From NCBI GenBank assembly GCA_947589485.1, contig CANQBK010000002.1, forward strand, positions 1 through 64,000: 64,000 nt of DNA. Reading direction: 5' to 3'. Positions 52,480 to 61,706 of this stretch are shown here, one piece after another (the first letter of the stretch is position 1; each line of letters begins with the position of its first letter). This DNA comes from an uncultured Clostridia bacterium (lineage in GTDB: Bacteria > Bacillota > Clostridia > Oscillospirales > Acutalibacteraceae). A program made the translations under genes and the position numbers. The notes beneath the pieces are model-generated. The model was given only the letters and a program-made list of their open reading frames with translations, searched no databases and had not been told where the DNA came from.

Positions 52480-52508
52480 TTGATATTAATTGGTTATTGG
52501 AGTAAAAT
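52480..52508 (+). promoter_or_regulatory. Promoter, TTGATA-17-TAAAAT, for the MBOAT cluster
   Basis: TTGATA (52480-52485) and TAAAAT (52503-52508) at 17-base spacing, about 45 bases before the MBOAT start codon. Confidence 0.65.
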
Positions 52509-52553
52509 TAAATAGCTATTTTATAGAAAATAACGGATTAAAGGAGAAGTGTG

Positions 52554-53975
52554 ATGGTTTTTGCAGATTTGTTTTTTCTGTATTTTTTTCTGCCTGTTTG
52601 TTTGTTGGCTTATTTCATAAGCAAAAAAATTGAAACAAGAAATACAGTCTTAATTGTTTTTTCTCTTATTTTTTATGCTTGGGGTGAGCCTACATACTTC
52701 TTTTTGCTGATTTTTGTCGCCCTTGTAAACTGGTATTTCGGTTTGTGTGTGGGCAGGTGCAAAAACACAGCAAATGCCAAAGCGGCGGTTGCTGTTGCCG
52801 TAGTTATTGACATTCTCCTTCTTGTAATATTTAAATACAGCGGATTTATAGTTCAAAATGTCAATTCCCTTTTCCGTTCGTCAATTCCCGTTCCGGATAT
52901 TTCACTTCCGATAGGTATAAGTTTCTTTACGTTCCAGGCGATTTCATATATTATTGATTGTTATTGGCAAACTGTTGAACCACAGCAGTCATTCAAGAAG
53001 TTCCTTTTGTATATTTCGCTTTTTCCGCAGCTTGTTGCGGGACCTATCGTTCGTTACAGCGTCGTTTCCTCGGAAATAGATAAAAGACGTTCGACCGCAA
53101 GCGACATAAGCGAAGGCTCAATGCGTGTTATTGTGGGACTTGCAAAGAAGGTTATTGTTGCAAATAATCTTTATGCAATTGTAACACAATTTTTCGGCAA
53201 TGATATTTCAAATCTTTCGTTCCTCGGAACGTGGTACACGGTAATAGCATATTCTCTTTATGTTTACTTTGACTTTAGCGGATATTCGGATATAGCGATA
53301 GGTTTGGGAAGGATATTCGGATTCCATTTTAATGAAAACTTTAACTATCCGTTTATATGCAAGAGCATCAGTGAATTTTGGCAAAGATGGCATATTTCTC
53401 TAAGTACGTTTTTCAGGGATTATCTTTTCTATGCGCCTATTTTAGGAAAACCTCGCAAGTATGTTAACTTATTCCTTGTGTGGTTCTGTACGGGTATGTG
53501 GCACGGTGCGGAATGGAACTTTATTTTCTGGGGACTTTATTTCGGACTGTTTATATTTATGGAGACCAAAATCGGCAAAAAGCGTATGAAAAAGTGGCCC
53601 TTGTGGTTTTCACATATTTACAGCAAGCTGGTTATTGTTATAGGATTCGGTATATTCTATTTTTCGGATATTGGTCAGCTCGGCAAATTCTTTATGAATA
53701 TATCAGGAATAAGTATGCTTACAAACGGAAACAGCTTTGCCGACATTGTTACATGGAATTCATTCTTAAACAATATTTTCCTTTTTGCAATCGCAATCAT
53801 AATATCTATGCCTCTGCTCCCGAAACTTAAATACTTTTTCTTCAAGTGGGGAAACAACACGGTCTATACTACGGGAAAAATATTGGGTACGATTGGATGC
53901 GTGTATTTGCTCATTATGTCAAGCATACTGCTTGTTGACGCAACCAATAATCCGTTTTTGTATTTCCGTTTCTGA
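52554..53975 (+). CDS. MBOAT family O-acyltransferase (AlgI/DltB type)
   Basis: About 473 residues from ATG 52554, with AAAGGAG upstream. It is a polytopic membrane protein with ten or so helices. Motifs: ISFFTFQAISYIIDCYW, PQLVAGPIVRYSVV, YFDFSGYSDIAIGLGRIFGF, NFNYPFICKSISEFWQRWHI, and FLVWFCTGMWHGAEWNF with the catalytic His in MWHG. AlgI-type proteins move acyl groups across the membrane to exopolysaccharide. Together with the DHHW, FkbH and ACP genes it forms a four-gene operon, probably decorating a surface polymer. Confidence 0.94.
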   Translation: MVFADLFFLYFFLPVCLLAYFISKKIETRNTVLIVFSLIFYAWGEPTYFFLLIFVALVNWYFGLCVGRCKNTANAKAAVAVAVVIDILLLVIFKYSGFIVQNVNSLFRSSIPVPDISLPIGISFFTFQAISYIIDCYWQTVEPQQSFKKFLLYISLFPQLVAGPIVRYSVVSSEIDKRRSTASDISEGSMRVIVGLAKKVIVANNLYAIVTQFFGNDISNLSFLGTWYTVIAYSLYVYFDFSGYSDIAIGLGRIFGFHFNENFNYPFICKSISEFWQRWHISLSTFFRDYLFYAPILGKPRKYVNLFLVWFCTGMWHGAEWNFIFWGLYFGLFIFMETKIGKKRMKKWPLWFSHIYSKLVIVIGFGIFYFSDIGQLGKFFMNISGISMLTNGNSFADIVTWNSFLNNIFLFAIAIIISMPLLPKLKYFFFKWGNNTVYTTGKILGTIGCVYLLIMSSILLVDATNNPFLYFRF

Positions 53976-53998
53976 TTTATTGTAAAGGAGAATAAAAA

Positions 53999-55465
53999 AT
54001 GGAAAAAAAGCCTGCACCACATACTCCGCCAAAAAAGAGATTCAATTCATATAAACGCTCGATAATAAGACATTTTTCCTCGGTCATTTCATTGCTTGTT
54101 TTAATTCCGGTTTTTGCGCTTATTTCAGTGTTTCTTCTTGTATTTCCGCACTCTACGATTTCATATATCGAAAAAAGAGAGCTTACAAAGTTTCCGGAAT
54201 TTACATTTGACGGGTATTTTTCCGGCGCATTTACTTCCGGTATCACAAAATATTATGATGATACCGTTCCATACAGAGATGATTTTAAAAATATAGGCAA
54301 CAGCTTCAAGGCGAATTTTGGAATAAAAACCAATGATTCCGTATCTGTAAAGGGAAAATTGACTGCGGCAAAAAATAAGGATAAAAAGCCGACACAGCAG
54401 ACCGAAAGCTCTGCGTCTGACAATGAAAAAACAAAGCCGAATAATGAAAGCTCGAAAAATACCGTTGAAGAAAGCGCACAAAAGGATTATACCAAGGAAA
54501 ATGCCGAATATACGGTAGAAAACGGTATTATTGTAGTTAATCAAGACGGACACTACCGTGCGCTTGAAATGTTTGGCGGAGGTACGGGTAACGCTTATGT
54601 GGACGCCCTTAACAAGTTCAGAAGTCAGATTGACGACAAAGTAAAGGTTTACTCAATGATAGCTCCGCTTGCCAGCGAGTATTATACACCTGCAAACTAT
54701 TCCTATGCTTCTGCGAACCAAAAGGAGTATTTTGATGATATAGCCTCTCGTCTTGACAAAGGCATAACCTCTGTTGATATTGATTCCGTACTCGCAAAAC
54801 ATACCGAAGAGAATATATACCTCCGAACCGACCATCACTGGACGCCGCTCGGAGCATATTATGCGGCGCGTACATTTGCCGATGCGGCAGGCGTCAACTT
54901 TAAGGATATAAACACATTTAAAAAGGAAACCATTGCGGGATTTGTGGGAACAATGTATGCTTTTACCGGAGATATAAACATTAAGAATGACTCCGAAGAC
55001 TTTACATATTATGTTCCGGACAATAATGACAAGTGTACAACATACTATTATGATACTTCATTTAATTACAACAGCAGTGGAAACTTTTTCAATGAAGTAG
55101 GAGATCCTCAGTCTAACGCTTATATGACTTTTATGGGCGGCGATGAACAAATTGTAAAAATTAAAACAAACGTAAAAAATAACAGAAAACTGCTCATAAT
55201 AAAAGACAGTTACGGTAATGCCGAACCTGCTTATTATACAAACTCTTTTGAGGAAATATATGTTGTCGATATGAGATATTTTGATTTGAATCTCGTTGAC
55301 TTTACCGAACAGATGAACATTACAGATGTACTGTTCACAATGGTAACATTCTCCGCTTTTGGCGACAATGCCGAAAACCTTGATAATCTTATTACGCAGG
55401 CAAAAGGAAACGTAATAAAGGATACCGCAGATTCGGAAGAAAACAGCGTTTCTGCTTCGGATTAA
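53999..55465 (+). CDS. DHHW-family (AlgX/AlgJ-like) membrane-anchored protein
   Basis: 488 residues. One N-terminal helix (FSSVISLLVLIPVFALISVFLLVF) anchors it facing outward. A low-complexity Lys/Ser/Glu linker follows near residues 120-160. The second half has YSMIAPLASEYYTP and the DHHW motif LRTDHHWTPLGAYYAARTFA, then LLIIKDSYGNAEPAYYTNSF. Together these make a SGNH-like acyl-transfer site as in AlgX/AlgJ. It should receive the acyl group from the MBOAT protein and load it on a polymer outside the cell. Confidence 0.92.
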   Translation: MEKKPAPHTPPKKRFNSYKRSIIRHFSSVISLLVLIPVFALISVFLLVFPHSTISYIEKRELTKFPEFTFDGYFSGAFTSGITKYYDDTVPYRDDFKNIGNSFKANFGIKTNDSVSVKGKLTAAKNKDKKPTQQTESSASDNEKTKPNNESSKNTVEESAQKDYTKENAEYTVENGIIVVNQDGHYRALEMFGGGTGNAYVDALNKFRSQIDDKVKVYSMIAPLASEYYTPANYSYASANQKEYFDDIASRLDKGITSVDIDSVLAKHTEENIYLRTDHHWTPLGAYYAARTFADAAGVNFKDINTFKKETIAGFVGTMYAFTGDINIKNDSEDFTYYVPDNNDKCTTYYYDTSFNYNSSGNFFNEVGDPQSNAYMTFMGGDEQIVKIKTNVKNNRKLLIIKDSYGNAEPAYYTNSFEEIYVVDMRYFDLNLVDFTEQMNITDVLFTMVTFSAFGDNAENLDNLITQAKGNVIKDTADSEENSVSASD

Positions 55466-55522
55466 AAAACATCTTGTATTTTTGTTACAATATGAATATT
55501 TGTGTTGAAGGGAGAAATAAAA

Positions 55523-57319
55523 ATGAATGAGCTTGAATATCCTTTTGACTCCGAGTACATAATAAAAAAAAGAAAATCAATTAAACGTAAGCTACTGGCT
55601 GACGGCAGTAAAAGGCTGAAAAAGAAAATTGCCGTTTTCGGGGGTTCAACGACAAGCGACATAGTTGTTTATTTGGAGTTATTCCTGCTTAATAACGGTA
55701 TTGAGCCGGAATTTTATGAATCGGAATATGCCCAATACTGGCAAGATGCAATGTTTCCCGGCGATGAACTGATTGAATTTGCTCCGGATATTGTTTTCAT
55801 ACATACTACCAACAGGAATATTTCAAACTTTCCTTTAATGACAGACGACAAAAGCAGAGTAGAAAATCTTTTGGAGTCGGAATACGGCAAGTTTGAACAA
55901 ATGTGGAAAAAAATAAGCGAAACATATCATTGTCCGATTATTCAAAATAATTTTGAAATGCCTTTTTACAGGATTATGGGCAACAAGGATTGCAGTGATT
56001 ACAGGGGACGCACAAATTTTATAACAAACCTTAACAGAAAATTCTATGAGTATGCCGAAAAAACGGAAGGCTTCTACATTAACGACATTAATTTTATATC
56101 CGCTTCTTACGGTCTGAAAGAATGGAGCAATCCTCTGTATTGGAATATGTATAAATACGCTATGTGCGTAGAGGCAATTCCCGAATTTTCTTTTAACCTT
56201 GCCAATATAATAAAATCTGTTTTCGGAAAAAATAAGAAAGCGGTTGCGCTTGACCTCGACAACACTTTGTGGGGTGGAGTAGTTGGCGATGACGGTGTGG
56301 ACGGAATACAGATAGGTCAGGAAACGGGCGTCGCACAGTCATATTATGAATTTCAAAGTTATATAAAATCTCTTAAACAGCTTGGAGTAGTGCTTACGGT
56401 ATGCTCTAAAAACGATTATGAAAACGCCGTTGCCGGACTGAATCACCCCGAAGGCGCATTAAAGCCGGACGATTTCATTATAATTAAAGCAAACTGGGAA
56501 AATAAAGACAGAAATATTATTGAAACGGCTTCTGAACTGAATATTCTTCCGGATTCAATTGTTTTTGTTGACGATAATCCGGCCGAGCGTGCTATCGTGC
56601 AGGCTCAGATAGCGGGGATAAGCGTTCCGGTCATTGACAGCGTTGAAAATTATATTTCAACGATAGACAGAAACGGTTACTTTGAAGTTACGAATTTCAG
56701 CGAAGATGATCTTAAGCGCAATGAAATGTATAAAGCGAATGTTCAGCGTGCGGTTCAACAGGCTGCATTTTCGGACTATAATGAATATCTTTTGAGCCTT
56801 GAAATGACTGCGGTAATTGATGACTTTTTACCTGTTTACTTGCAGAGAATTACACAGCTTTCAAATAAAAGCAATCAGTTTAATGTAACAACAAAACGCT
56901 ATACTCCCACAGAAATGGAGGCTGTATTTAACAGCAGCGAATACATACGTCTTTACGGAAAACTGATTGACAAGTTCGGTGATAACGGTGTTGTGTCGGT
57001 GGTTATAGGTAAAAAAGAAAATAATATTCTTAACATTGATTTGTGGATTATGAGTTGCCGCGTACTTAAGAGAGATATGGAGTTTGCAATGCTTGATCGT
57101 CTTGTTGAGCGCTGCCGTGGGCAGGGGATAGACACAATAAAAGGATATTATTATCCTACCGCAAAGAATAAAATGGTCAAGGAGCTTTACGGAAAGTTTG
57201 GTTTTAACAAAATTTCCGAAGATGAAGAAGGCAATACGATATGGCAGCTTGACATAAAGTCGTATGAAAATAAAAACAATGTTATAAATGTGCAGGATAA
57301 TTCCTCAATTAATCAATAA
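55523..57319 (+). CDS. FkbH-type HAD-IIIC phosphatase/acyl-carrier loading enzyme with GNAT-like C-terminus
   Basis: 598 residues from ATG 55523, with GGGAG upstream. Residues 1-200 resemble an SGNH-like domain (KIAVFGGSTTSDIVVYLELF, APDIVFIHTTNRNI). The HAD core follows: VALDLDNTLWGGVVGDDG, LTVCSKNDYENA, SIVFVDDNPAER. The last 160 residues are GNAT-like (RITQLSNKSNQFNVTTKRYT, LWIMSCRVLKRDMEFAMLDR). FkbH-like enzymes load a glyceryl group from 1,3-bisphosphoglycerate onto an ACP for polyketide starter or extender units. The ACP encoded directly downstream is the expected partner. Confidence 0.93.
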   Translation: MNELEYPFDSEYIIKKRKSIKRKLLADGSKRLKKKIAVFGGSTTSDIVVYLELFLLNNGIEPEFYESEYAQYWQDAMFPGDELIEFAPDIVFIHTTNRNISNFPLMTDDKSRVENLLESEYGKFEQMWKKISETYHCPIIQNNFEMPFYRIMGNKDCSDYRGRTNFITNLNRKFYEYAEKTEGFYINDINFISASYGLKEWSNPLYWNMYKYAMCVEAIPEFSFNLANIIKSVFGKNKKAVALDLDNTLWGGVVGDDGVDGIQIGQETGVAQSYYEFQSYIKSLKQLGVVLTVCSKNDYENAVAGLNHPEGALKPDDFIIIKANWENKDRNIIETASELNILPDSIVFVDDNPAERAIVQAQIAGISVPVIDSVENYISTIDRNGYFEVTNFSEDDLKRNEMYKANVQRAVQQAAFSDYNEYLLSLEMTAVIDDFLPVYLQRITQLSNKSNQFNVTTKRYTPTEMEAVFNSSEYIRLYGKLIDKFGDNGVVSVVIGKKENNILNIDLWIMSCRVLKRDMEFAMLDRLVERCRGQGIDTIKGYYYPTAKNKMVKELYGKFGFNKISEDEEGNTIWQLDIKSYENKNNVINVQDNSSINQ

Positions 57320-57338
57320 ATAAAAAGGAGAAAGTGCT

Positions 57339-57581
57339 ATGGATACAAAGACAATTTTCGTAAGGTTGAACAAGGTTTTTCGCGATGTTTTTGATGATGA
57401 CTCAATTAAAGTAACACCGAAAACAACCGCAGATGACATTGATGATTGGGACAGCTTGGAGCATATAACTCTGATTGCTGCCGTTGAACGTGAATTTAAG
57501 ATGAAATTCAAAATGGGTGAGATTTCATCTATGAAAAATGTCGGAGAAATGGCTCAAATTATCGCACAAAGAGTGAAATAA
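57339..57581 (+). CDS. Acyl carrier protein
   Basis: 80 residues, with AAGGAG before the ATG. The phosphopantetheine attachment site is DDWDSLEHITLIAAVE, with the Ser in DSL. The sequence is acidic with four predicted helices. It lies 19 bases after the FkbH-like gene, is a stand-alone carrier, and would hold the acyl or glyceryl group made by that enzyme for the MBOAT/DHHW pair. It is unlikely to be the fatty-acid ACP, since no fab genes are near. Confidence 0.93.
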   Translation: MDTKTIFVRLNKVFRDVFDDDSIKVTPKTTADDIDDWDSLEHITLIAAVEREFKMKFKMGEISSMKNVGEMAQIIAQRVK

Positions 57582-57600
57582 AAATTTTTCCGAATATTTA

Positions 57601-57652
57601 AAATACCGAACGCAGGGACAAACAGCTTGCTCCTGCGTTCGGTATTTTACGT
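57601..57652 (+). terminator. Terminator of the MBOAT-ACP operon
   Basis: A perfect 16-bp stem AAATACCGAACGCAGG/CCTGCGTTCGGTATTT with a 15-base loop; T residues are built into the 3' arm. Confidence 0.9.
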
Positions 57653-57685
57653 TATAAAAATGCTTTTTCAAAAATCGAAGTTTTT

Positions 57686-58603
57686 TTATAAATCGTTTTT
57701 ATGTGCCTCAGCCATTTTGGCAACTGTACTTCTTCTCAGCATTTTACCTCCGACAGATACATATTCGTTCGGATTTCCTTGTGACAGTCGCACCAGCTCG
57801 TCATAATCGAGTTTTTCAGGTTCTGATGAATCCCCCGATTTTGCCGTTACATCGTTTTTATAATTTTTATGGCTGTTTATAACGTGCTTTTCAATTGAAT
57901 TGTAGGAATTGAATACGATTATATATACGATTAATGTGGGCAATACAGTAATTGTCAGAACACCTAAAACACATAAAGGAATAATAAGTGATACCGAAAA
58001 TTGAAGTAAAGTATATATGAAAAAGGTGATGATTAAAAGCGATACTAAAGTTTTTATATGATTTGCAAAGCCGGCAGCAATTAAAAATACTGAATTTTTT
58101 ATAATTTGTACAAACTTTAAATCTACCGATACAGCCATAACAAAAAAGCTGAACGACATAAGAAGGAAAAATAATGCTACAATAAGGCTCATTATGAAAC
58201 TGACGGTTACTATCGGGTTCCCAATAAAATCATTGTAAAATGAAAAGGTGATCCAGAATCCAATCGTTATTATATATTCAATTAACGAGCCTGCCAAAAA
58301 ATATTTCCAATTGTTTTTTATTCCGTTTTTAAAATCCCTCAATAATTTAATATCTTGACCGACAGTGATCCTTTTGCAAATATATGTCAATGCGGCTGCA
58401 AAGGGGGAGATAAGTGGTATTGCCAAAGCCAAAATATATATATTTATCTGTTTTGTGAAATATATCAATACAAATGAAATCGTGCCCAAAACAGCCAAAG
58501 GTATGCAAAACAACAGGTTTGCGCATAACAGCTTTAAAAAATTACTTTTGTATTTTGAAAAGAAACCTTTCGAACTATTATTTTGATTATTGCTTTTTGA
58601 CAT
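57686..58603 (-). CDS. Six-helix membrane protein, YesL/DUF624-like
   Basis: 305 residues from ATG 58603 (MSKSNNQNNSSKG), with GGAAG upstream; the track start at 58696 overlaps the upstream gene. About six helices: an N-terminal pair (LLCANLLFCIPLAVLGTISF), GSLIEYIITIGFWITFSFYN, LIVALFFLLMSFSFFVMAVS, LLIITFFIYTLLQFSVSLII. The block FKNGIKNNWKYFLAGS recalls the DUF624/YesL family of Firmicutes membrane proteins of unknown function. A soluble tail with EKLDYDELVRLSQGNPNEYV ends it. Second gene after the spoIIM-like gene. Confidence 0.65.
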   Translation of the reverse strand: MSKSNNQNNSSKGFFSKYKSNFLKLLCANLLFCIPLAVLGTISFVLIYFTKQINIYILALAIPLISPFAAALTYICKRITVGQDIKLLRDFKNGIKNNWKYFLAGSLIEYIITIGFWITFSFYNDFIGNPIVTVSFIMSLIVALFFLLMSFSFFVMAVSVDLKFVQIIKNSVFLIAAGFANHIKTLVSLLIITFFIYTLLQFSVSLIIPLCVLGVLTITVLPTLIVYIIVFNSYNSIEKHVINSHKNYKNDVTAKSGDSSEPEKLDYDELVRLSQGNPNEYVSVGGKMLRRSTVAKMAEAHKNDL

Positions 58604-58622
58604 TTTATACACTTCCGATAAA

Positions 58623-59264
58623 TTAAAATTTGAAAATCCACGAAAAACAGAAAGAACAGACCATATCAATAACAGATGCTGCGGCACATAATCCAAGGTA
58701 CCAAAGCATTGAAAGCAAATATTTTTTCATTTGTATTTGCGGGTCGTCCCTTATTGCGGCTTTTGTAAAACAAGATGTAATATTGATTGAATTTTTAAAT
58801 GAATCTTGTGCAGCAGCAGCTATTACCAAAGAACACAAAAATGCTCCGGGAAGGATTATAAGAAGATTGTAAATTATTCCCCATATACCGTAAGAATTAT
58901 AAAGGAAACCTACCGCCAGGCCGTAACCGTACCCTTTAAGAAACGGTACGACTGCGGAAAATATTCCGCCCCAAAGCGATAATCCCAGCAGGAATATTAT
59001 AAAAAGAAATATTGCCGAGGAGGCAAAAGATGAAACGAAAGAAGAAAACACTCCCTTTGAACAGCGAATATCGTAGTTTGTATTAAACATAAAATCAAGA
59101 CGCTGCAAAAGTTGACTGTCGGCTTTTTTTCCGTTTAATGCGCCGTAAACGATTCCGCCGAAAAAGATTGATAGGAAAATTATCATTAGAAGATTTCTTT
59201 TTAAATTCGATTTGTTGATTCCGAATTTGTTTTTGAGCGGATTAAGTAAAATTATATTCTTCAT
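58623..59264 (-). CDS. SpoIIM-like membrane protein
   Basis: 213 residues, with GGGAG before the ATG. The segment FLLGLSLWGGIFSAVVPFLK with GYGYGLAVGFLYNSYG is the core of the stage II sporulation protein M family, in which SpoIIM acts with SpoIID and SpoIIP in engulfment. Five helices are predicted. Clostridia also carry SpoIIM paralogues unrelated to sporulation, and spoIID/spoIIP are not near, so I give the family and not the role. It heads a two-gene unit with the DUF624-like gene. Confidence 0.82.
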   Translation of the reverse strand: MKNIILLNPLKNKFGINKSNLKRNLLMIIFLSIFFGGIVYGALNGKKADSQLLQRLDFMFNTNYDIRCSKGVFSSFVSSFASSAIFLFIIFLLGLSLWGGIFSAVVPFLKGYGYGLAVGFLYNSYGIWGIIYNLLIILPGAFLCSLVIAAAAQDSFKNSINITSCFTKAAIRDDPQIQMKKYLLSMLWYLGLCAAASVIDMVCSFCFSWIFKF

Positions 59265-59345
59265 AGCATTAACTCCCGAAAAATTTATACGGTTTTCTTA
59301 ATTAATGTCTATGAAATTTAAAAAGCGGATATGAATAAGCCGTTT

Positions 59346-61706
59346 TTAATTTTTATAAAATCTCTCGGCATATCTTACTGTATCCATTGCATCGGAGCCG
59401 TAAAAATCTGCTCCTATCATATCGGCATATTCCTGATTAAGAACGGCGCCGCCTACAATTGTCTTAATGCTTCTGTCCGTTTTATTGAGCAATTCTATGG
59501 TTTCCGCCATAGCAGGGACAGTAGTTGTCATAAGTGCGCTAAGTCCCACCAGTTTACAATTATTTTCAACGGCACAATCCCGTATTTTTTCAGGTGGGAC
59601 ATCACGCCCAAGATCGTATACCGTAAAGCCGTAGCTTTCCATAAGAACTTTTACTATGTTTTTACCTATATCGTGAATATCTCCTTTTACGGTTGCCAAT
59701 ACTATTGCCTTGTTTTTATTGTTCTTTTCGGATTTTATTTTCTTTTTCACTTCTTCAAATGAAGCCGAAGCCGCTTCGGCACTCATCAAAAGCTGCGGGA
59801 GATATGCCTTTTTTTGTTCAAATGCCTCGCCTATTTCGTTTAGAGCGGGTATTATATGGCTATTGATAACATCAAGCGGAGCAGTATTTTCCAAAAGAGC
59901 TTTGGCGCATAAAACGGCGCTGTCTTTCAGTCCCTTTACAATGCTTGTATGTAGAGATTCGTTGTTCCGATTTTGTTTACTCTCCGTTTTTTCCGTATTG
60001 GCTGACGCATAATTGATATAATCAATACAGCCCGTGTCAAGCATATTTAAAGCTCTGTATGAATAATATGTATCCATCATTGCCTTTGAGAACGGGTTCA
60101 TAATGGCGCAGTTAAGCCCGCAGCAAAGCGAATTGGCATAAAATGTACTTGTAACCAGTTCTCTTTGGGGCAAGCCGAAAGAAATATTTGAAATACCCAA
60201 ACAAGTTTTAAGTCCCATTTTTCTTATAAGTCTTATCGACTCCAACGTTATAATTGCGCTTTCGGGGTTTGATGAAACGGTAAGAGCGAGAGGGTCAACA
60301 ATAATATTCTTTTTTTCAATACCGTATTCTGCGGCACGTTTGGCAATCTTTGAAGCAATTGCGGCGCGTTCGGCAGCGTTGTTCGGGATACCTTTTTCGT
60401 CAATGGTAAGGGCAATAAGTCCGCCGCCGTATTTTTTTACAATAGGAAATACGGTATTCATACTTTCTTCTGTTCCGTTGACGGAATTAACCAAGGGTTT
60501 GCCGTTATATATACGCATTGCTTTTTCAAGCGTTTCAGCTTTTGTCGTATCAATTTGGAGGGGAATATCGACAACTGCCTGAATTGCGGAAATACATTTA
60601 ACCATCATTTCCGTTTCGTCAATTTCCGGCAGACCTACATTGACGTCAAGAATATGTACTCCCGCTTCAGATTGTGTTATTGCTTCGTTCAAAACATAAT
60701 TAAGATTTTTTGTTCTCAGAGCTTCCTTTAATTTGGGTTTACCGGTCGGATTTATACGTTCTCCGATAAGAATGGGTTCACGGTCTATAATTACCGAATG
60801 AGTATAGGAGGAAACCATAGTAAAATCTTTTTTGTATGGAGCTTTATACGGAAGGTCTTTTGTTTTTAATACGGTTTTGTGTATAAATTCAGGCGTTGTA
60901 CCACAGCATCCGCCAAGAATAGAAGCCCCGTTTTCCGCAAGACGGAGCATATAGTCGGAAAATTCGTCTGAATCAATATTAAAAACAGTTTTGCCGTCTA
61001 TTACTTCCGGCAGTCCCGCATTTGGATTTACTATAATCGGCGTTGAGGAATATTTTTCAAATTCTTTTATAATTTTAAGCATAGTATCGGGACCGAGTGA
61101 ACAGTTCATACCCAGAGCGTCAACCTTTAGTCCTTCAAGAAGGGAAATCATTGCCGCAGGGTCAGCTCCGGTCATCAGCTTGCCCGAAGCGTCATAAACG
61201 TTTGTTACAAAAACAGGTAAATCGCAATTTTCCTTAGCGGCAAGTACAGCCGCCTTTGTTTCATAGCTGTCATTCATTGTTTCGATTAAAACAAGATCGA
61301 CCCCGTATTCGGCGGCAGCACGGATATTTTTTGAAAAAAGTTCAACTGCATATTCAAATGTCATTTCGCCTAAAGGTTCCAATAACTTTCCTGTCGGTCC
61401 CATATCAAAAGCAATGTATTTTTCTTCTTGATCGTCAACAGCTTTTTTTGCACATTTTATTCCGGCTTCGATAAGTTCCTTATAATTTTCAAATTTGTCA
61501 GCATTTATTCCAAAAGTGTTTGTTTTTATTATGTTGCAGCCGGCGTCAAGATACGCCTTATGTAAACCTATTATTTTTTCGGGGTTGGATATGTTCCATA
61601 ATTCCGGTGTTTGACCGGCAGGTAATCCCATATCCTGAAGGACAGTTCCGGTACCTCCGTCAAAGTACACTCTTTTTTCTCTTATAAGTTCAGTTATCTT
61701 TTTCAT
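59346..61706 (-). CDS. metH: Cobalamin-dependent methionine synthase, without activation domain
   Basis: 786 residues. It has three of the four MetH domains. The homocysteine domain has MGLPAGQTPELWN and zinc ligands in MNCSLGP and GGCCGTTPEF. The pterin domain has ILIGERINPTGKPKLKEALR, IQIDTTKAETLEKAMR-like and ISNISFGLPQR. The cobalamin domain has the signature DIHDIGKNIVKVLMESYGF. The C-terminal SAM-dependent activation domain is missing here and is encoded separately just upstream (61690..). The two genes overlap by 17 bases. No B12 or SAM riboswitch was recognised upstream. Confidence 0.93.
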   Translation of the reverse strand: MKKITELIREKRVYFDGGTGTVLQDMGLPAGQTPELWNISNPEKIIGLHKAYLDAGCNIIKTNTFGINADKFENYKELIEAGIKCAKKAVDDQEEKYIAFDMGPTGKLLEPLGEMTFEYAVELFSKNIRAAAEYGVDLVLIETMNDSYETKAAVLAAKENCDLPVFVTNVYDASGKLMTGADPAAMISLLEGLKVDALGMNCSLGPDTMLKIIKEFEKYSSTPIIVNPNAGLPEVIDGKTVFNIDSDEFSDYMLRLAENGASILGGCCGTTPEFIHKTVLKTKDLPYKAPYKKDFTMVSSYTHSVIIDREPILIGERINPTGKPKLKEALRTKNLNYVLNEAITQSEAGVHILDVNVGLPEIDETEMMVKCISAIQAVVDIPLQIDTTKAETLEKAMRIYNGKPLVNSVNGTEESMNTVFPIVKKYGGGLIALTIDEKGIPNNAAERAAIASKIAKRAAEYGIEKKNIIVDPLALTVSSNPESAIITLESIRLIRKMGLKTCLGISNISFGLPQRELVTSTFYANSLCCGLNCAIMNPFSKAMMDTYYSYRALNMLDTGCIDYINYASANTEKTESKQNRNNESLHTSIVKGLKDSAVLCAKALLENTAPLDVINSHIIPALNEIGEAFEQKKAYLPQLLMSAEAASASFEEVKKKIKSEKNNKNKAIVLATVKGDIHDIGKNIVKVLMESYGFTVYDLGRDVPPEKIRDCAVENNCKLVGLSALMTTTVPAMAETIELLNKTDRSIKTIVGGAVLNQEYADMIGADFYGSDAMDTVRYAERFYKN

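Noticed and set aside
59331-59762. 143-aa plus-strand ORF opposite the metH 3' end
   Set aside because: Shadow of metH, whose cobalamin-domain motifs are unmistakable.
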